From Asticcacaulis sp. AC460 (lineage in GTDB: Bacteria > Pseudomonadota > Alphaproteobacteria > Caulobacterales > Caulobacteraceae): a DNA stretch of 64,000 nt. Where the stretch lies: positions 62,001-126,000 of the forward strand of contig NZ_AWGD01000008.1 in assembly GCF_000495795.1 (NCBI RefSeq). Reading direction: 5' to 3'. Under the pieces are notes generated by a model. That model did not search any database. It was not told where the DNA came from and saw nothing but the letters and a program-made list of their open reading frames with translations. The position numbers and the translations under genes are program-made. Each line of letters opens with the position of its first letter. Position 1 is the first letter of the stretch. Shown here piece after piece: positions 31,338 to 40,310 of the stretch.

Positions 31338-32804
31338 TTACGCGACCGCCGCTGTCCGGGCGGCCAGGGCACTGCGGATTCCGTCGCCATAGGCCGGATC
31401 GATCCGGTCGAAATGCTCCAAGGCACGTGCGACGATGAACTCCGGCACGCCGGCCATAGATCCGGCGATGCTGTCGCAGGTTCGTGACTTCTGGCCGTCA
31501 TCGAACAGGTTGAACAGGGCGCGCGCCTGGCTGTAGTCGTCATTGCCGGCGCGATGATCATAGCGGTCGGCGTCGCCTGAGATGCGCAGCGGCGGTTCCC
31601 GGTATTGGGGCGCCTGGGCCGGACCGCCAAAGCTGTTGGGCTCGTAATAGGCCTCCGTCGCCGTCTGGGGGGCGAAGAAGCGCATCTGGCCGTCGGCATG
31701 GTAGTTGTGCACCGGGCATTTCGGCGCATTGACCGGCAGGGCTTCATAGTGCGTCCCCAACCGGTAGCGGTGGGCGTCGGCATAGGCGAAGATCCGCGCC
31801 TGCAGCACCTTGTCGGGTGAGAAGCCGATTCCCGGCACAATGTTCGATGGCGAAAAGGCGGCCTGCTCGATCTCGGCGAAATAGTTGTCGGGATTGCGGT
31901 TCAGCTCCATGACGCCGACCGGGATGAGCGGGTAGTCGGCGTGCGGCCACACCTTGGTCAGGTCAAACGGATTGTACGGCGTGGTCTCGGCCTCCAGTTC
32001 CGGCATGACCTGGACGTACAGGTCCCATTTCGGGAAGCGGCCGGAGTCGACGGCGCCGAACAGGGCTTCCTGGTAGGTTTCGCGTGATTTTCCGATGACG
32101 TCGGCAGCCTCGGCATTGCTGTAGTTGACCTTGCCCTGGCGTGTCTTGAAGTGGAACTTGACCCAGAAGCGCTCGTTATCCGCATTGATGAAGCTGAAGG
32201 TATGCGAGCCGAAGCCATCCATGTGCATGGGCGAGACCGGGATGCCACGGTCGGACATCAGGATGGTCACCTGGTGCAGGGCTTCGGGGCTGAGGCTCCA
32301 GTAGTCCCACATGGCGGTCGCCGAGCGCAGGTGGGTTTTCGGGTGGCGCTTTTGCGTATGGATGAAGTCCGGGAACTTGTAGGGATCGCGGATGAAGAAG
32401 ACCGGCGTGTTATTGCCGACCAGGTCCCAGTTGCCCTCTTCGGTGTAGAACTTGACCGAGAAGCCGCGGACGTCGCGTTCGGCGTCGGCGGCGCCCAGTT
32501 CACCGGCAACTGTCGAGAACCGCGTCAGCAACGGCGTGGTCTTGCCGACCTCGGAGAAGATGGCCGCGCGGGTGTAGTTCGTAATGTCGTGGGTCACGGT
32601 GAAGGTGCCATAGGCGCCCCAGCCCTTGGCGTGGACAACGCGCTCGGGGATGCGCTCACGGTTCTGGTGGGCCAGCTTTTCGATCAGTTGGTAGTCCTGC
32701 AAAAGCAGGGGGCCGCGCGGCCCGGACGTCAGGGCGTTCTGGTTGTCGGCCACTGGCGCGCCGGCCGAGGTGGTCAGGTGGTAGGGGCATTTGGCTTCGG
32801 ACAT
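31338..32804 (-). CDS. katA: Catalase (monofunctional, heme)
   Basis: A 488-residue clade 3-type small-subunit catalase that converts hydrogen peroxide to water and oxygen in the cytoplasm. The distal His58 is in [16 protein letters not shown], the distal Asn region is in [13 protein letters not shown], and the proximal heme ligand Tyr341 is in [14 protein letters not shown]. No signal peptide. Start ATG 32804 has GAGGAG before it. It is transcribed alone, and its upstream region holds an AT-rich candidate regulatory site. Confidence 0.95.
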   Translation of the reverse strand: MSEAKCPYHLTTSAGAPVADNQNALTSGPRGPLLLQDYQLIEKLAHQNRERIPERVVHAKGWGAYGTFTVTHDITNYTRAAIFSEVGKTTPLLTRFSTVAGELGAADAERDVRGFSVKFYTEEGNWDLVGNNTPVFFIRDPYKFPDFIHTQKRHPKTHLRSATAMWDYWSLSPEALHQVTILMSDRGIPVSPMHMDGFGSHTFSFINADNERFWVKFHFKTRQGKVNYSNAEAADVIGKSRETYQEALFGAVDSGRFPKWDLYVQVMPELEAETTPYNPFDLTKVWPHADYPLIPVGVMELNRNPDNYFAEIEQAAFSPSNIVPGIGFSPDKVLQARIFAYADAHRYRLGTHYEALPVNAPKCPVHNYHADGQMRFFAPQTATEAYYEPNSFGGPAQAPQYREPPLRISGDADRYDHRAGNDDYSQARALFNLFDDGQKSRTCDSIAGSMAGVPEFIVARALEHFDRIDPAYGDGIRSALAARTAAVA

Positions 32805-32859
32805 CAGGTCGCTCCTCAGAAATCGATATGTTGAGGTTACGGGCTGTTGTTACATAAGG

Positions 32860-32890
32860 ACAATCGATTATAATTTTATGTTCGATAAGA
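32860..32890 (-). promoter_or_regulatory. AT-rich candidate promoter/operator of the catalase gene
   Basis: Between the divergent katA and GNAT genes, a strongly AT-rich stretch is flanked by ATCGAT (32863-32868) and TCGAT (32882-32886). It differs from the chromosomal background and sits 60-80 bases before katA. An OxyR-type site is possible but the OxyR consensus is not clearly met. Confidence 0.3.
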
Positions 32891-32949
32891 TGAATTTATG
32901 CGGTTGCGGCGAGGCACCCGTCGCGATAGGACGGCGCCGGAGGTGACCC

Positions 32950-33387
32950 ATGGATATTCGCGCGGTAACGGCAGAGGACAAGGCGGCGTGGCAGCCGCTG
33001 TGGCAGGCCTATCTCGATTTCTACAACCAGCCCCTTCCGCAAGAGGTCACGGATCTGACGTTTGCGCGTTTCCTGGACGTCGAGGAGGCGATGTTCATGG
33101 TCGTGGCGCGGGTCGAGGGGGAGATGGTCGGGTTCGCCACCTATATCCTGCATCGCTCGACCTGGGCGAAGGACGGCTATTGCTATCTCGAAGACCTGTA
33201 TGTCGACGACAAGGCCCGCGGCCGTGGTGCGGCGCGGGCCCTGATTGCTGCGGTCGCGGACGATGCCCGCGCGCGGGGTATGGGACGGCTTTACTGGGTC
33301 ACCCACGATCATAACGAACGGGCACGGGCTTTGTACGACAAGGTCGCCGACCTGACCCAGTATGTGCAGTACCAGACGGTGTTGTGA
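32950..33387 (+). CDS. GNAT family N-acetyltransferase
   Basis: A 145-residue single-domain acetyltransferase. The acetyl-CoA site is seen as LEDLYVDDKARGRGAARALI with the RGxGAAxxL pattern, followed by a WVTHDHNERARALYDKVAD segment near the C-terminus. Start ATG 32950 follows GGAGG by four bases. Substrate unknown. The stop directly abuts the stop of the convergent hydrolase gene. Confidence 0.88.
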   Translation: MDIRAVTAEDKAAWQPLWQAYLDFYNQPLPQEVTDLTFARFLDVEEAMFMVVARVEGEMVGFATYILHRSTWAKDGYCYLEDLYVDDKARGRGAARALIAAVADDARARGMGRLYWVTHDHNERARALYDKVADLTQYVQYQTVL

Positions 33388-34320
33388 CTACTTCAGCGCG
33401 GCTTCCAGCGCCGTGTAGAAGGCGTCCGGCTGGTCTAGCATGATGAAGTGCAGGCTTTTGTCGACTGGCGTGAAAGTCACGTTCGGCTGGCCGGTATAGG
33501 CGGTTTTGTAGAAGGCCAGGGTTGCGTCCTGGGTCATGCCGTAATGCGAGGCTACGGGTACGATCACCGTGGTCGGCGTGGCGATCTTCGCCAGGTCGGG
33601 ACGCAGGTCCAGGACCAGGTCTTCGTACATGGCCTGGGCGAAGACGCGGCGGTCAGAGGCCAGCGACCAGGCGACGACCGTTTCCTGGTCGGCCGGGCTG
33701 GTGACCATGCGACCGGCGCCGGCGCGCTGCTGGGCGGCGAAGGCTTCCGCCGGGGCGTTGACCAGGCCGTCGCGCATGGCGGCTGCTTGGGGCGCGGTGC
33801 CCTGCGCCGTGGCGTTGGGATCGAAGATCAGACCGATAAAGGGCAGGGCGTCGACAATGACCAGCTCGCCGGCGTCCTCAGGGTGCGACCTGGCCAGCAT
33901 CAGGGCCATCAGACCGCCCAAAGAATGGCCGGCGACGACTGGCTGCTTCAGGCCGTTGGCCTTGATATAGGCATCGACGGCGTCGACCGACGGCGCCAGG
34001 ATATCGCCTTCCGCATTGGCGCCGGCGGGTTCACCACCAAAGCCTGACAGGTTCAGGACGTGGAAGCGATACTGGCCCTTGAACTTGGCGACCGTACCGT
34101 CCCACACCGTAGCCGGGGAGCCCAGGCCGGGGATCAGGATGACGTCCGGGCCTTCGCCGGTGACGGTGACGCTGAAGCGGGCATGGGCTTCGTCAGGAAA
34201 GTGGACGGTTTCGGCCTTGGATTGGGAATAGGCGACGGCGCAGGCCACGAAGATGCCGATGCCGATGGCGAACATGGCGCCCATGGACAGGCCTTTTTTG
34301 CGTTTTGGGGATTCGGACAT
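33388..34320 (-). CDS. Alpha/beta hydrolase, membrane-anchored or exported
   Basis: A 310-residue alpha/beta-hydrolase. A basic N-terminus and hydrophobic segment (GAMFAIGIGIFVACAVAYS, residues 14-32) suggest a signal anchor with the domain in the periplasm. The domain has the oxyanion LIPGLGSPATVWDG, the nucleophile elbow GHSLGG, and His in KSLHFIMLDQP; the triad looks complete. Substrate unknown. It is followed upstream by small membrane and XRE genes in the same direction and may be the last gene of that operon. Confidence 0.85.
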   Translation of the reverse strand: MSESPKRKKGLSMGAMFAIGIGIFVACAVAYSQSKAETVHFPDEAHARFSVTVTGEGPDVILIPGLGSPATVWDGTVAKFKGQYRFHVLNLSGFGGEPAGANAEGDILAPSVDAVDAYIKANGLKQPVVAGHSLGGLMALMLARSHPEDAGELVIVDALPFIGLIFDPNATAQGTAPQAAAMRDGLVNAPAEAFAAQQRAGAGRMVTSPADQETVVAWSLASDRRVFAQAMYEDLVLDLRPDLAKIATPTTVIVPVASHYGMTQDATLAFYKTAYTGQPNVTFTPVDKSLHFIMLDQPDAFYTALEAALK

Positions 34321-34332
34321 GGTGGTGTTTCC

Positions 34333-34527
34333 TTAGAGGGTGGTGATGAAGGTGAGACAGCGGTTGGCGGCATCAATCAGGGCTTTGGCCAGGCGGTGCT
34401 CCGGTTCCAGGAACAGGAAGGCGAAGAAGGCTAAGCCGGCGATCAGGCGAAGCAGGTAGAAGAAGTCGGGCGTGATCGGCCGGGTAAGGTAGTAGCGGTC
34501 ACGTTCCGCGAGGGGACGATCGGTCAT
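34333..34527 (-). CDS. Small single-span membrane protein
   Basis: A 64-residue protein with one hydrophobic segment (FFYLLRLIAGLAFFAFLFLE, residues 22-41). It lies between the XRE regulator (26 bases upstream) and the hydrolase (12 bases downstream) on the same strand, so it probably belongs to one transcription unit. No domain is recognised; small size lowers certainty. Confidence 0.6.
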   Translation of the reverse strand: MTDRPLAERDRYYLTRPITPDFFYLLRLIAGLAFFAFLFLEPEHRLAKALIDAANRCLTFITTL

Positions 34528-34553
34528 CGGAAGATTCCTTTGTAGAGAAGGGT

Positions 34554-34757
34554 TTAGGCCGGCCGGTAGGGGTTTTCGAAGATGCTTTCCACCGGCCGGT
34601 CGAATACGGCGGAAATCTTGTAGGCGAGGTCCAGGGACGGAATATGCTTATCGGTTTCCAGCGCGATGACCGCCTGGCGTGACACCCCGAGCTGGGCGGC
34701 GAGGTCAGCCTGGGTCAGGCCCTTCTCGGTGCGCAGTTCCCGCAGGTACTGTTTCAT
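34554..34757 (-). CDS. XRE-family transcriptional regulator (short, YozG/YgzD-like)
   Basis: A 67-residue helix-turn-helix protein: LRELRTEKGLTQADLAAQL, then GVSRQAVIALETDKHIPSLD with the recognition helix. This minimal form is typical of regulators paired with a small four-helix membrane protein. It overlaps the upstream membrane gene by four bases (ATGA). It likely controls its own operon through the palindromes before 35143. Confidence 0.9.
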   Translation of the reverse strand: MKQYLRELRTEKGLTQADLAAQLGVSRQAVIALETDKHIPSLDLAYKISAVFDRPVESIFENPYRPA

Positions 34758-35143
34758 GACGCCTGCCTCACGAAGATCGAGGTCGCGCCGTACAGGCCCC
34801 AGAACAGGGGATAGACCAGGTAGAGCGAAAATTCATGAGCGCCGGCGTTGTTTTCCAGGAAGCCCCAGGCCGTGCACAGGAACAGGGTCAGGCCGGTGGC
34901 GATGACGAAGCGGCGGGTGGTAATGGCGCGGACATATTCGTCGACGGCGTCGATATAGCGCAGAAAGACAATGATGGTGCCGCCGATCGGCAAGGCAGGC
35001 GCCACGGCCAGGACATAGAGCAGGGGGCCGGTGGGCTGCAGGCTCTTGATCAATAAGATCGAGCCGATGAGGGCCGCGGCATACAGCACCATCCAGAAGG
35101 ACATGCCGATCATGTATCGGGCGTTGGGAGAAGCGGTTGTCAT
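34754..35143 (-). CDS. Four-helix membrane protein paired with an XRE regulator
   Basis: A 129-residue inner-membrane protein with four hydrophobic segments (about residues 12-32, 40-60, 75-93 and 104-122). A charged RYIDAVDEYVRAITTRR loop lies between helices two and three. The combination with an overlapping XRE regulator is a common bacterial pairing whose role is unclear. First gene of the operon; its promoter region contains three palindromic motifs. Confidence 0.75.
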   Translation of the reverse strand: MTTASPNARYMIGMSFWMVLYAAALIGSILLIKSLQPTGPLLYVLAVAPALPIGGTIIVFLRYIDAVDEYVRAITTRRFVIATGLTLFLCTAWGFLENNAGAHEFSLYLVYPLFWGLYGATSIFVRQAS

Positions 35144-35162
35144 GAGGTTTTCAGCTCCGGTG

Positions 35163-35237
35163 AATGTAAGGTCGACTTTACATTTTCCGTGATGTCATGT
35201 CAACCTTACATCGGAAAAAATGTCAGGTCAACCTGAC
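35163..35237. promoter_or_regulatory. Cluster of related palindromic operator candidates
   Basis: An almost perfect TGTAAGGTCGACTTTACA (about 35165-35182), a wider perfect pair ATGTAAGGT (35164-35172)/ACCTTACAT (35203-35211), and a third palindrome GTCAGGTCAACCTGAC (35222-35237) follow one another in the divergent region. Shared AGGT/ACCT half-sites suggest one regulator, plausibly the XRE protein of the operon that starts at 35143. Confidence 0.6.
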
Positions 35238-35315
35238 TCGTTGTAGGACTTGGATTTGCGGTGTTCCGGGGCTAGGATCGGGTGTGTTTTTTTGAAAATT
35301 TTTTTGGAGATGATT

Positions 35316-35681
35316 ATGAAAACCTGGCTGATGTTTGCCGGCGGCGCGGTTGTCGGGATGATTGTGACGGCGGCGGTGGCCGGTGCAGCGCAGGGCGATA
35401 GCGGTGAGGTGGCGCGGGTTGCCGCGTTGGAGGCACGTCTGGCCCGGCTGGAACAGGCGGCAGCGGCGGGGGACACAGTGGCGGTCAGTGCGAACAAGCG
35501 GGTGGTGGTGACGGCGGGTGACGAGATCTCGCTGGGGACCGGCAAGGCGCGGCTGGTGATGAAAAAATCGGGAGAGATCTTTCTGTCGGGCAGCGACATT
35601 ACCATTGATGCCACAGGCAAGGTCACCGTCAAGTCGGCCTCGGACGTGACGGTGAAGGGCCGCAAAATCACGGACAACTAG
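35316..35681 (+). CDS. Exported protein with spike-like beta-repeat C-terminus
   Basis: A 121-residue protein with an N-terminal membrane segment (WLMFAGGAVVGMIVTAAVAG) and a short coiled coil (ARVAALEARLARLEQAA, about 31-47). The C-terminal half carries alternating short strands: VVVTAGDEISLGTG, EIFLSGSDITIDATGKVTV, KSASDVTVKGRKI. This resembles the triple-stranded beta-helix of VgrG/phage spike tips (DUF2345-like). The ATG at 35316 has GGAG seven bases before, better than 35310. It is outside any secretion cluster; a trimeric surface or periplasmic needle-like protein is inferred. Confidence 0.6.
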   Translation: MKTWLMFAGGAVVGMIVTAAVAGAAQGDSGEVARVAALEARLARLEQAAAAGDTVAVSANKRVVVTAGDEISLGTGKARLVMKKSGEIFLSGSDITIDATGKVTVKSASDVTVKGRKITDN

Positions 35682-35760
35682 ACCCGGCGCACCTCGCACA
35701 CTTTGAGAAGGCGTGTCCGTTTTTCATGTTCTCATGGCGTCGAAATTCCGCGAGAGGTTG

Positions 35761-36159
35761 CTAAAACCACATATCGCGCACGCATCGTCCATCGCTCGGT
35801 AGATCGTCGAACGTATCGAAACCGTCGAAATGGTCGATCAGCAAATGAGCGACCTCTTCGGGCGCAGCCAGTCGCACATTGACTGCCACCCGCCGGCGGC
35901 CATCGTCTTCCAGCCTTAACCCTCGCCACGCCACCACGCAGGCACAGGCCGGGCAGAAGCGGATTTCCAGACTTGGATCGGCGCGGTTGCGTGCATAGGA
36001 CGTTGTCAAGCCCGTCAGGCGAATGCGTTCGTCTTCGTAGTCGTAGGCCCAGAGCGCCCCATAGCGACGACAAAGCGTGCAGTTGCAGGCGGTGATCGAG
36101 CCGGGATCGCCTTCAAGGCGCCAACCGGATTTGCCGCAGTGACACGTGCCTATTAACAT
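35761..36159 (-). CDS. GFA (CENP-V/GFA domain) zinc protein
   Basis: A 132-residue protein of the glutathione-dependent formaldehyde-activating (GFA) family. Zinc-binding cysteines are seen at residues 6 and 8 (GTCHCG), 25, 27 and 30 (CNCTLC), and in FCPACAC near residue 69. The fold is a zinc-stabilised beta-sandwich. Most such proteins have no proven formaldehyde role. It is transcribed alone. Confidence 0.87.
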   Translation of the reverse strand: MLIGTCHCGKSGWRLEGDPGSITACNCTLCRRYGALWAYDYEDERIRLTGLTTSYARNRADPSLEIRFCPACACVVAWRGLRLEDDGRRRVAVNVRLAAPEEVAHLLIDHFDGFDTFDDLPSDGRCVRDMWF

Positions 36160-36232
36160 GGGTGCTTAATGCCTTGATGGTAGCGCTGACAACGATTTTT
36201 GGCGATCCCAAATCCAGAGCCGTTCGCCGGTG

Positions 36233-36847
36233 TTACGGCAGCTTGGCGCTGTCCATGACGGCGATCACATTCGACAGACTGGCCTGGTAGTAGTGTTCGG
36301 CGGGTGCCAGATAGACGATGTAGTAGTTTTTACCGTCTTTCGACACGGCCTGTCCCAAGCCTTTGACGTTCAGGCCGTCCGGCGTCTTGCCCGACAACTC
36401 GAAACGCACGCCCCGGACGCCGCTGATGGTTACGGGCTTGGGCGAGGAAGAGGTGACCCGCAGATAGTCCAGTTCGGTGACTGATTGCGTTACGAATTCT
36501 ATCTGTTCCGACAGGGACATGTTGGTGTGTCCGCGCAGGGCCGGTGTCGATTTGCCGTCGCGCGTGCCCGGTTTGATCACCAACGGCTCAGAGGTCGTCA
36601 GGCCATCGGAAATGTGCAACCGGTTCAGCATAAGGCCGTCGATCGTCAGGACGCGAACCTTGGGCGTACGGCCCGACGTCGGGAACTTGCTGACATCGGA
36701 CCAGGCCCGGTCAAGCGTGACGGCATATTTGCTCTTGACCGAATAGTTGCCGGCCGGTGCGAGCGTGGCCAGGGTGACGCAGCCTGTCAGGGTCATGCCC
36801 AGGATCAGCGACGCCGATAAAACTCGAAGACAGGTTTGTATGCGCAT
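36233..36847 (-). CDS. Predicted lipoprotein
   Basis: A 204-residue lipoprotein with the signal RVLSASLILGMTLTGC and lipobox LTGC. The mature part is mixed alpha/beta without a recognised domain; it contains GNYSVKSKYAVTLDRAWSDV and ISGVRGVRFELSGKTPDG. Start ATG 36847 shares its first base with the stop of the M48 protease gene (TGATG). It is the last of a three-gene envelope operon. Confidence 0.75.
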   Translation of the reverse strand: MRIQTCLRVLSASLILGMTLTGCVTLATLAPAGNYSVKSKYAVTLDRAWSDVSKFPTSGRTPKVRVLTIDGLMLNRLHISDGLTTSEPLVIKPGTRDGKSTPALRGHTNMSLSEQIEFVTQSVTELDYLRVTSSSPKPVTISGVRGVRFELSGKTPDGLNVKGLGQAVSKDGKNYYIVYLAPAEHYYQASLSNVIAVMDSAKLP

Positions 36848-38214
36848 CAAAGCCCCCTGGTGTCCGCTTCGCCCGTCGTCGCAGCGGGTTGCTCATTACC
36901 GGATGATGTTTTCAAGGTGTCGATCTGGTCCTGGATCAACCAGGCGTCTTCGGCGTCGGGAGCCCCCGCGACATACAGTTCGAAGGCTTCGATCGCCTGG
37001 GGCGTATCGCCGTTGCGCCGGTGGATCTCGCCGATTTGACGATAGGTCTGTTTCGGTGCGTCCGGATAACCGACAGCGGTGCGATAGGCGGCCAGGGCCT
37101 GGTTCAGGTCATCGCCCTTTGCCCGGCGGCGATAGGCTTCGCCCTTGTAATAGTTGAGCACGCCGGCGTCGTCGTTGTCGATCAAAAGGCGATCGACAAC
37201 ATAAAGCGTACTGCCGTAGTCGCGCAGCTTCAAATCGTCCTCCAGCCATGAGGACAGGAAGGGCCGGATGTGGTCGCGATAGGCTCTTCGGGCGGCCTTT
37301 GCATCCTGGGCAGAGCGTGTGCTGGCCGTCCCGCCGTTCATCGCCCTGTCCTGCTCCCGCAAAGCGATTATGCGCAACTCGTTCATGGGGTGGGTTGCGA
37401 ACATATCGAAAATGCCGCCGCTGTTGCGCCTGGCTTCGAAGTCCGAATGCTGATCCTCATCCAGTTGGCTTTGCCATACCTCGTAGCTGTCACCTGTAAT
37501 GTAGCCGGCTTCGCGGGTGTAGAGGAGCCCCCAGGCATCGGCCTGAGATTCGGCTTCGCGGGAATAGCTCAGGACGGATGTCAAAATGGCTAAATAGGAG
37601 ATTTCCATCAAGTCACGCGACAGGTTGGCGATATCGCGCATGGTGTAATAGGAGTCGGTATTGTTTATCGCCGATACTCCGATGGCCGTAATGATCAATT
37701 GCGAGGCCAGGATCGCATTCCTGCCGTCTTTGCCTTCTTGTGCACGGCGTAATGAATGAGAGTGGCGAAAGTGGCCGGCTTCATGTCCTACCACGTATGC
37801 CAGTTGGTCCTCGGTCCGACACCTTAGCAACAGCGCCGAATTGACCTCTGTATAGCCATTCCCCGCCATAAAAGCGTTGAACATTGGACGATCCATAACA
37901 TAGGCGCGGACATCTCCCGCGAAAGGGCCGGCCACTCGGGCGACCGTCGCGGACACAAACGCATTGAGTTCGGGATCAAGATTACGGTCGCCATTGCTGC
38001 GTGCAGCGTGCTCAGCGTCGGCAAACATTCTCCATATGCCGCCCTCGACACTGCCCGTCTGCGGACGTTGCCCCGGTTTACGTTCAGGGTAGTCGGCAGC
38101 GAGAAGCGTTTCCACCCCTGTTTTGACAGGTGGCGGCGTGGCGGCGTGGGCTGCAAACGATGTGCCCGTCAGAGCCAGAGCGAGGACGATTGCGCGGTGA
38201 AGATGACCGGGCAT
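36847..38214 (-). CDS. M48 family periplasmic metalloprotease with TPR-like C-terminus
   Basis: A 455-residue exported protease (signal peptide AIVLALALTGTSFAAHA). The zinc motif is H144-E145-x-x-H148 in VVGHEAGHFRHSH, with the third ligand in SREAESQADAWG and a THPMNELRI segment after it, as in BepA-like proteins. The C-terminal 130 residues look like TPR repeats (YYKGEAYRRRAKGDDLNQAL, QIGEIHRRNGDTPQAIEAF). BepA-type proteins assist outer-membrane protein assembly. The gene is flanked closely by two exported proteins of unknown function. Confidence 0.88.
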   Translation of the reverse strand: MPGHLHRAIVLALALTGTSFAAHAATPPPVKTGVETLLAADYPERKPGQRPQTGSVEGGIWRMFADAEHAARSNGDRNLDPELNAFVSATVARVAGPFAGDVRAYVMDRPMFNAFMAGNGYTEVNSALLLRCRTEDQLAYVVGHEAGHFRHSHSLRRAQEGKDGRNAILASQLIITAIGVSAINNTDSYYTMRDIANLSRDLMEISYLAILTSVLSYSREAESQADAWGLLYTREAGYITGDSYEVWQSQLDEDQHSDFEARRNSGGIFDMFATHPMNELRIIALREQDRAMNGGTASTRSAQDAKAARRAYRDHIRPFLSSWLEDDLKLRDYGSTLYVVDRLLIDNDDAGVLNYYKGEAYRRRAKGDDLNQALAAYRTAVGYPDAPKQTYRQIGEIHRRNGDTPQAIEAFELYVAGAPDAEDAWLIQDQIDTLKTSSGNEQPAATTGEADTRGL

Positions 38215-38219
38215 GGCGT

Positions 38220-38927
38220 TCACAGAGGAAACTTGAAGAACAGTTGCTTGATGGCCGTCTTCGCCCCCTCTGCCGTCCGTATATCGGTGCCCGGCGCGAC
38301 GGCATAGGTTCCGTACCACACGACACGGCCGCTGGTCAGGTCGACCAGTGAAGCACTGACGACCTGTCCTCCCATGGGAACGCCCACGCCCAGCGCCATC
38401 ATTCCGACCGCCAGCGCGGCGCGCCCACCGGAGGAATAAGTGCCCTGCGCCTGAACGAACAGAACATACGCCGGCTTGACGTCGCCGTCGTCAGGTGCCA
38501 GTGCCGCGGCGCCTTCACCCAGGGTCCAGTCGAACGTGGTTTTCGTCGGGAGGGCGAACAGCGGCACTTCGTTCATTGCAATGGTGTCAACCACAACTGA
38601 ATTGAGTTTCAGCAACTGCAGGTCATGGGCGTCTTCGAATTGGGTCAGTTCAGCCGATTGTGTCGTGTAGCTTTTGGCGGTCAGGGCCGTCGTGGCCGCT
38701 TCATTGAGGTATTGGGTGGCGTTTTCAGACCAGTCGTCGCGGCGTTCGTACGCGCCCGCCGCCGTGATCATGCCTAAACTCACCTCCGGGCGGACCACGA
38801 GCACAGGCGTGCCATTCGCTGGCTTTTCGATGGTGACGTAGGTTTGGGGATAGGCGAAGACTTCGCTGGCCTGAACCGTTACCCCCAGGCTTAACAGCAG
38901 AACACAGGCGATCCATATCTGGCGCAT
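38220..38927 (-). CDS. Exported protein of unknown function
   Basis: A 235-residue protein with a signal peptide (IWIACVLLLSLGVTVQAS). The mature domain shows an alpha/beta pattern with a hydrophobic Gly-rich segment (RAALAVGMMALGVGVPMGG) and the strand VVSASLVDLTSGRVVWYGTY, which resembles lipoprotein components of the CsgG/GNA1162 kind but not convincingly. First gene of the operon, five bases before the M48 protease. Confidence 0.68.
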   Translation of the reverse strand: MRQIWIACVLLLSLGVTVQASEVFAYPQTYVTIEKPANGTPVLVVRPEVSLGMITAAGAYERRDDWSENATQYLNEAATTALTAKSYTTQSAELTQFEDAHDLQLLKLNSVVVDTIAMNEVPLFALPTKTTFDWTLGEGAAALAPDDGDVKPAYVLFVQAQGTYSSGGRAALAVGMMALGVGVPMGGQVVSASLVDLTSGRVVWYGTYAVAPGTDIRTAEGAKTAIKQLFFKFPL

Positions 38928-39090
38928 TCTGTCACCCCCGGCTAATCGCGCCCCGCAGCGCGTTATTATTCGCGCAACCTAAACCTGAACCTTTGTTCCG
39001 GGCAAGATATAATTCGGCCTCTGGCCGGGCATGGCATAGGCTGGCATTTCCTGGCAAATCGGTTAGGGTCGGGAAAACAAGGGAGAGACC

Positions 39091-40269
39091 ATGGCGGCCG
39101 AAGTCATTGCGTTTAAAAAGCGGGAAAAGAAGGCGGAGCCTGCTGCCGCCAAGCCGGGTTCGGTGCGGTTCGAAGCGCTGGATATCCTGCGCGGCCTGTT
39201 CATCATCGGCATGTTGCTGGCCAACAATGCCGGCGACTGGGGTCATATCTACGCGCCCCTGGATCACGCCGAATGGCACGGCTTCACCCTGACCGACATG
39301 GTATTTCCGGGCTTCATGACCTGCGTCGGACTGTCCATGACCCTGTCGCTGGGGCGCCGGATGCAGGCGGGCGGCAAGACGGCCTTGCTGGTCCATAGTC
39401 TCCGGCGGGCGGCCATCCTGATCGGGATCGGCCTGTTCCTCAACCTGTTGCCGCAGTTCGATTTCGGACATTGGCGCTTCCCGGGCGTGCTGCAGCGGAT
39501 TGGTCTCTGCTACGCCATCACCTCGGCGCTGGTGGTGCTGCATTCGCACCAGAACCAGCAAGGCGGGTTGATCCTGCATGCTCGCCCGCTGGCCCTGTGG
39601 GGAGTCGGCTTCCTGGTCGCCTATGCCGTGTTGCTGAAATATGTACCGGTGCCGGATGGGGCCGGGGCCAATCAGTGGGACCCGGTCCATTCGTGGCCGG
39701 CCTGGATCGACATGCTGGTTCTGGGCAAGGACCACGTGTGGGACGGGGCGGTGACCTATGACCCCGAAGGCCTGCTGTCGTCCATTCCGGCGACGTCGAA
39801 CATCCTGTTCGGTATCCTGATGGGGTTGTATATCAACGCCCGGACGCCGCGCAACGCCTGGGGCGGGGTGTTCATTATCGGGGTTCTGCTGATGCTGGCG
39901 GCGCTGAGCTTGGACTCGTCCGTGCCGATCATCAAGAAGCTGTGGACGCCGACCTTCGTGCTGTTGAGCTGTGGCTTTGCTTTTACGGTGCTGGCCGTGC
40001 TGATGCTGATCATGGACCGGCTGGGCTACAAGACATGGGCGGTGCCGATCAAGCTATTCGGCACCAATGCCATCCTGGTCTATGTCTTCGCCTGGCTGTT
40101 GTCGATCGGGTTGGGTATCAGCGGCCTGACCGGCGCTGCGACGACCTGGATCCTGGCGCAGGTCGGCGATCCCTACCTGATGTCCTTCCTGTATGCCTTC
40201 GGGGTGCTGGTGATCTGCGGGCTGTTCCTGGTGCCGTTCTACGTCAAGCGCTGGTTCCTGAAGATCTGA
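39091..40269 (+). CDS. NagX-like heparan-alpha-glucosaminide acetyltransferase family membrane protein
   Basis: A 392-residue inner-membrane protein with about ten hydrophobic segments, of the DUF5009/HGSNAT-related family. The signature FEALDILRGLFIIGMLLANN is followed by LTDMVFPGFMTCVGLSMTLS and GVLQRIGLCYAITSALV, with the conserved His region in between. Such proteins acetylate or transport amino sugars; NagX in bacteria sits in GlcNAc clusters. Start ATG 39091. No sugar genes are next to it here. A terminator follows. Confidence 0.82.
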   Translation: MAAEVIAFKKREKKAEPAAAKPGSVRFEALDILRGLFIIGMLLANNAGDWGHIYAPLDHAEWHGFTLTDMVFPGFMTCVGLSMTLSLGRRMQAGGKTALLVHSLRRAAILIGIGLFLNLLPQFDFGHWRFPGVLQRIGLCYAITSALVVLHSHQNQQGGLILHARPLALWGVGFLVAYAVLLKYVPVPDGAGANQWDPVHSWPAWIDMLVLGKDHVWDGAVTYDPEGLLSSIPATSNILFGILMGLYINARTPRNAWGGVFIIGVLLMLAALSLDSSVPIIKKLWTPTFVLLSCGFAFTVLAVLMLIMDRLGYKTWAVPIKLFGTNAILVYVFAWLLSIGLGISGLTGAATTWILAQVGDPYLMSFLYAFGVLVICGLFLVPFYVKRWFLKI

Positions 40270-40274
40270 GGTGA

Positions 40275-40301
40275 GGCGGGAGGATTGACTCCCGCCTTTT
40301 T
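40275..40301 (+). terminator. Intrinsic terminator of the NagX-like gene
   Basis: Perfect arms GGCGGGAG (40275-40282) and CTCCCGCC (40289-40296) with a 6-base loop, followed by TTTTT. It ends six bases after the stop codon. Confidence 0.9.
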
Positions 40302-40310
40302 CAGGCGTAG

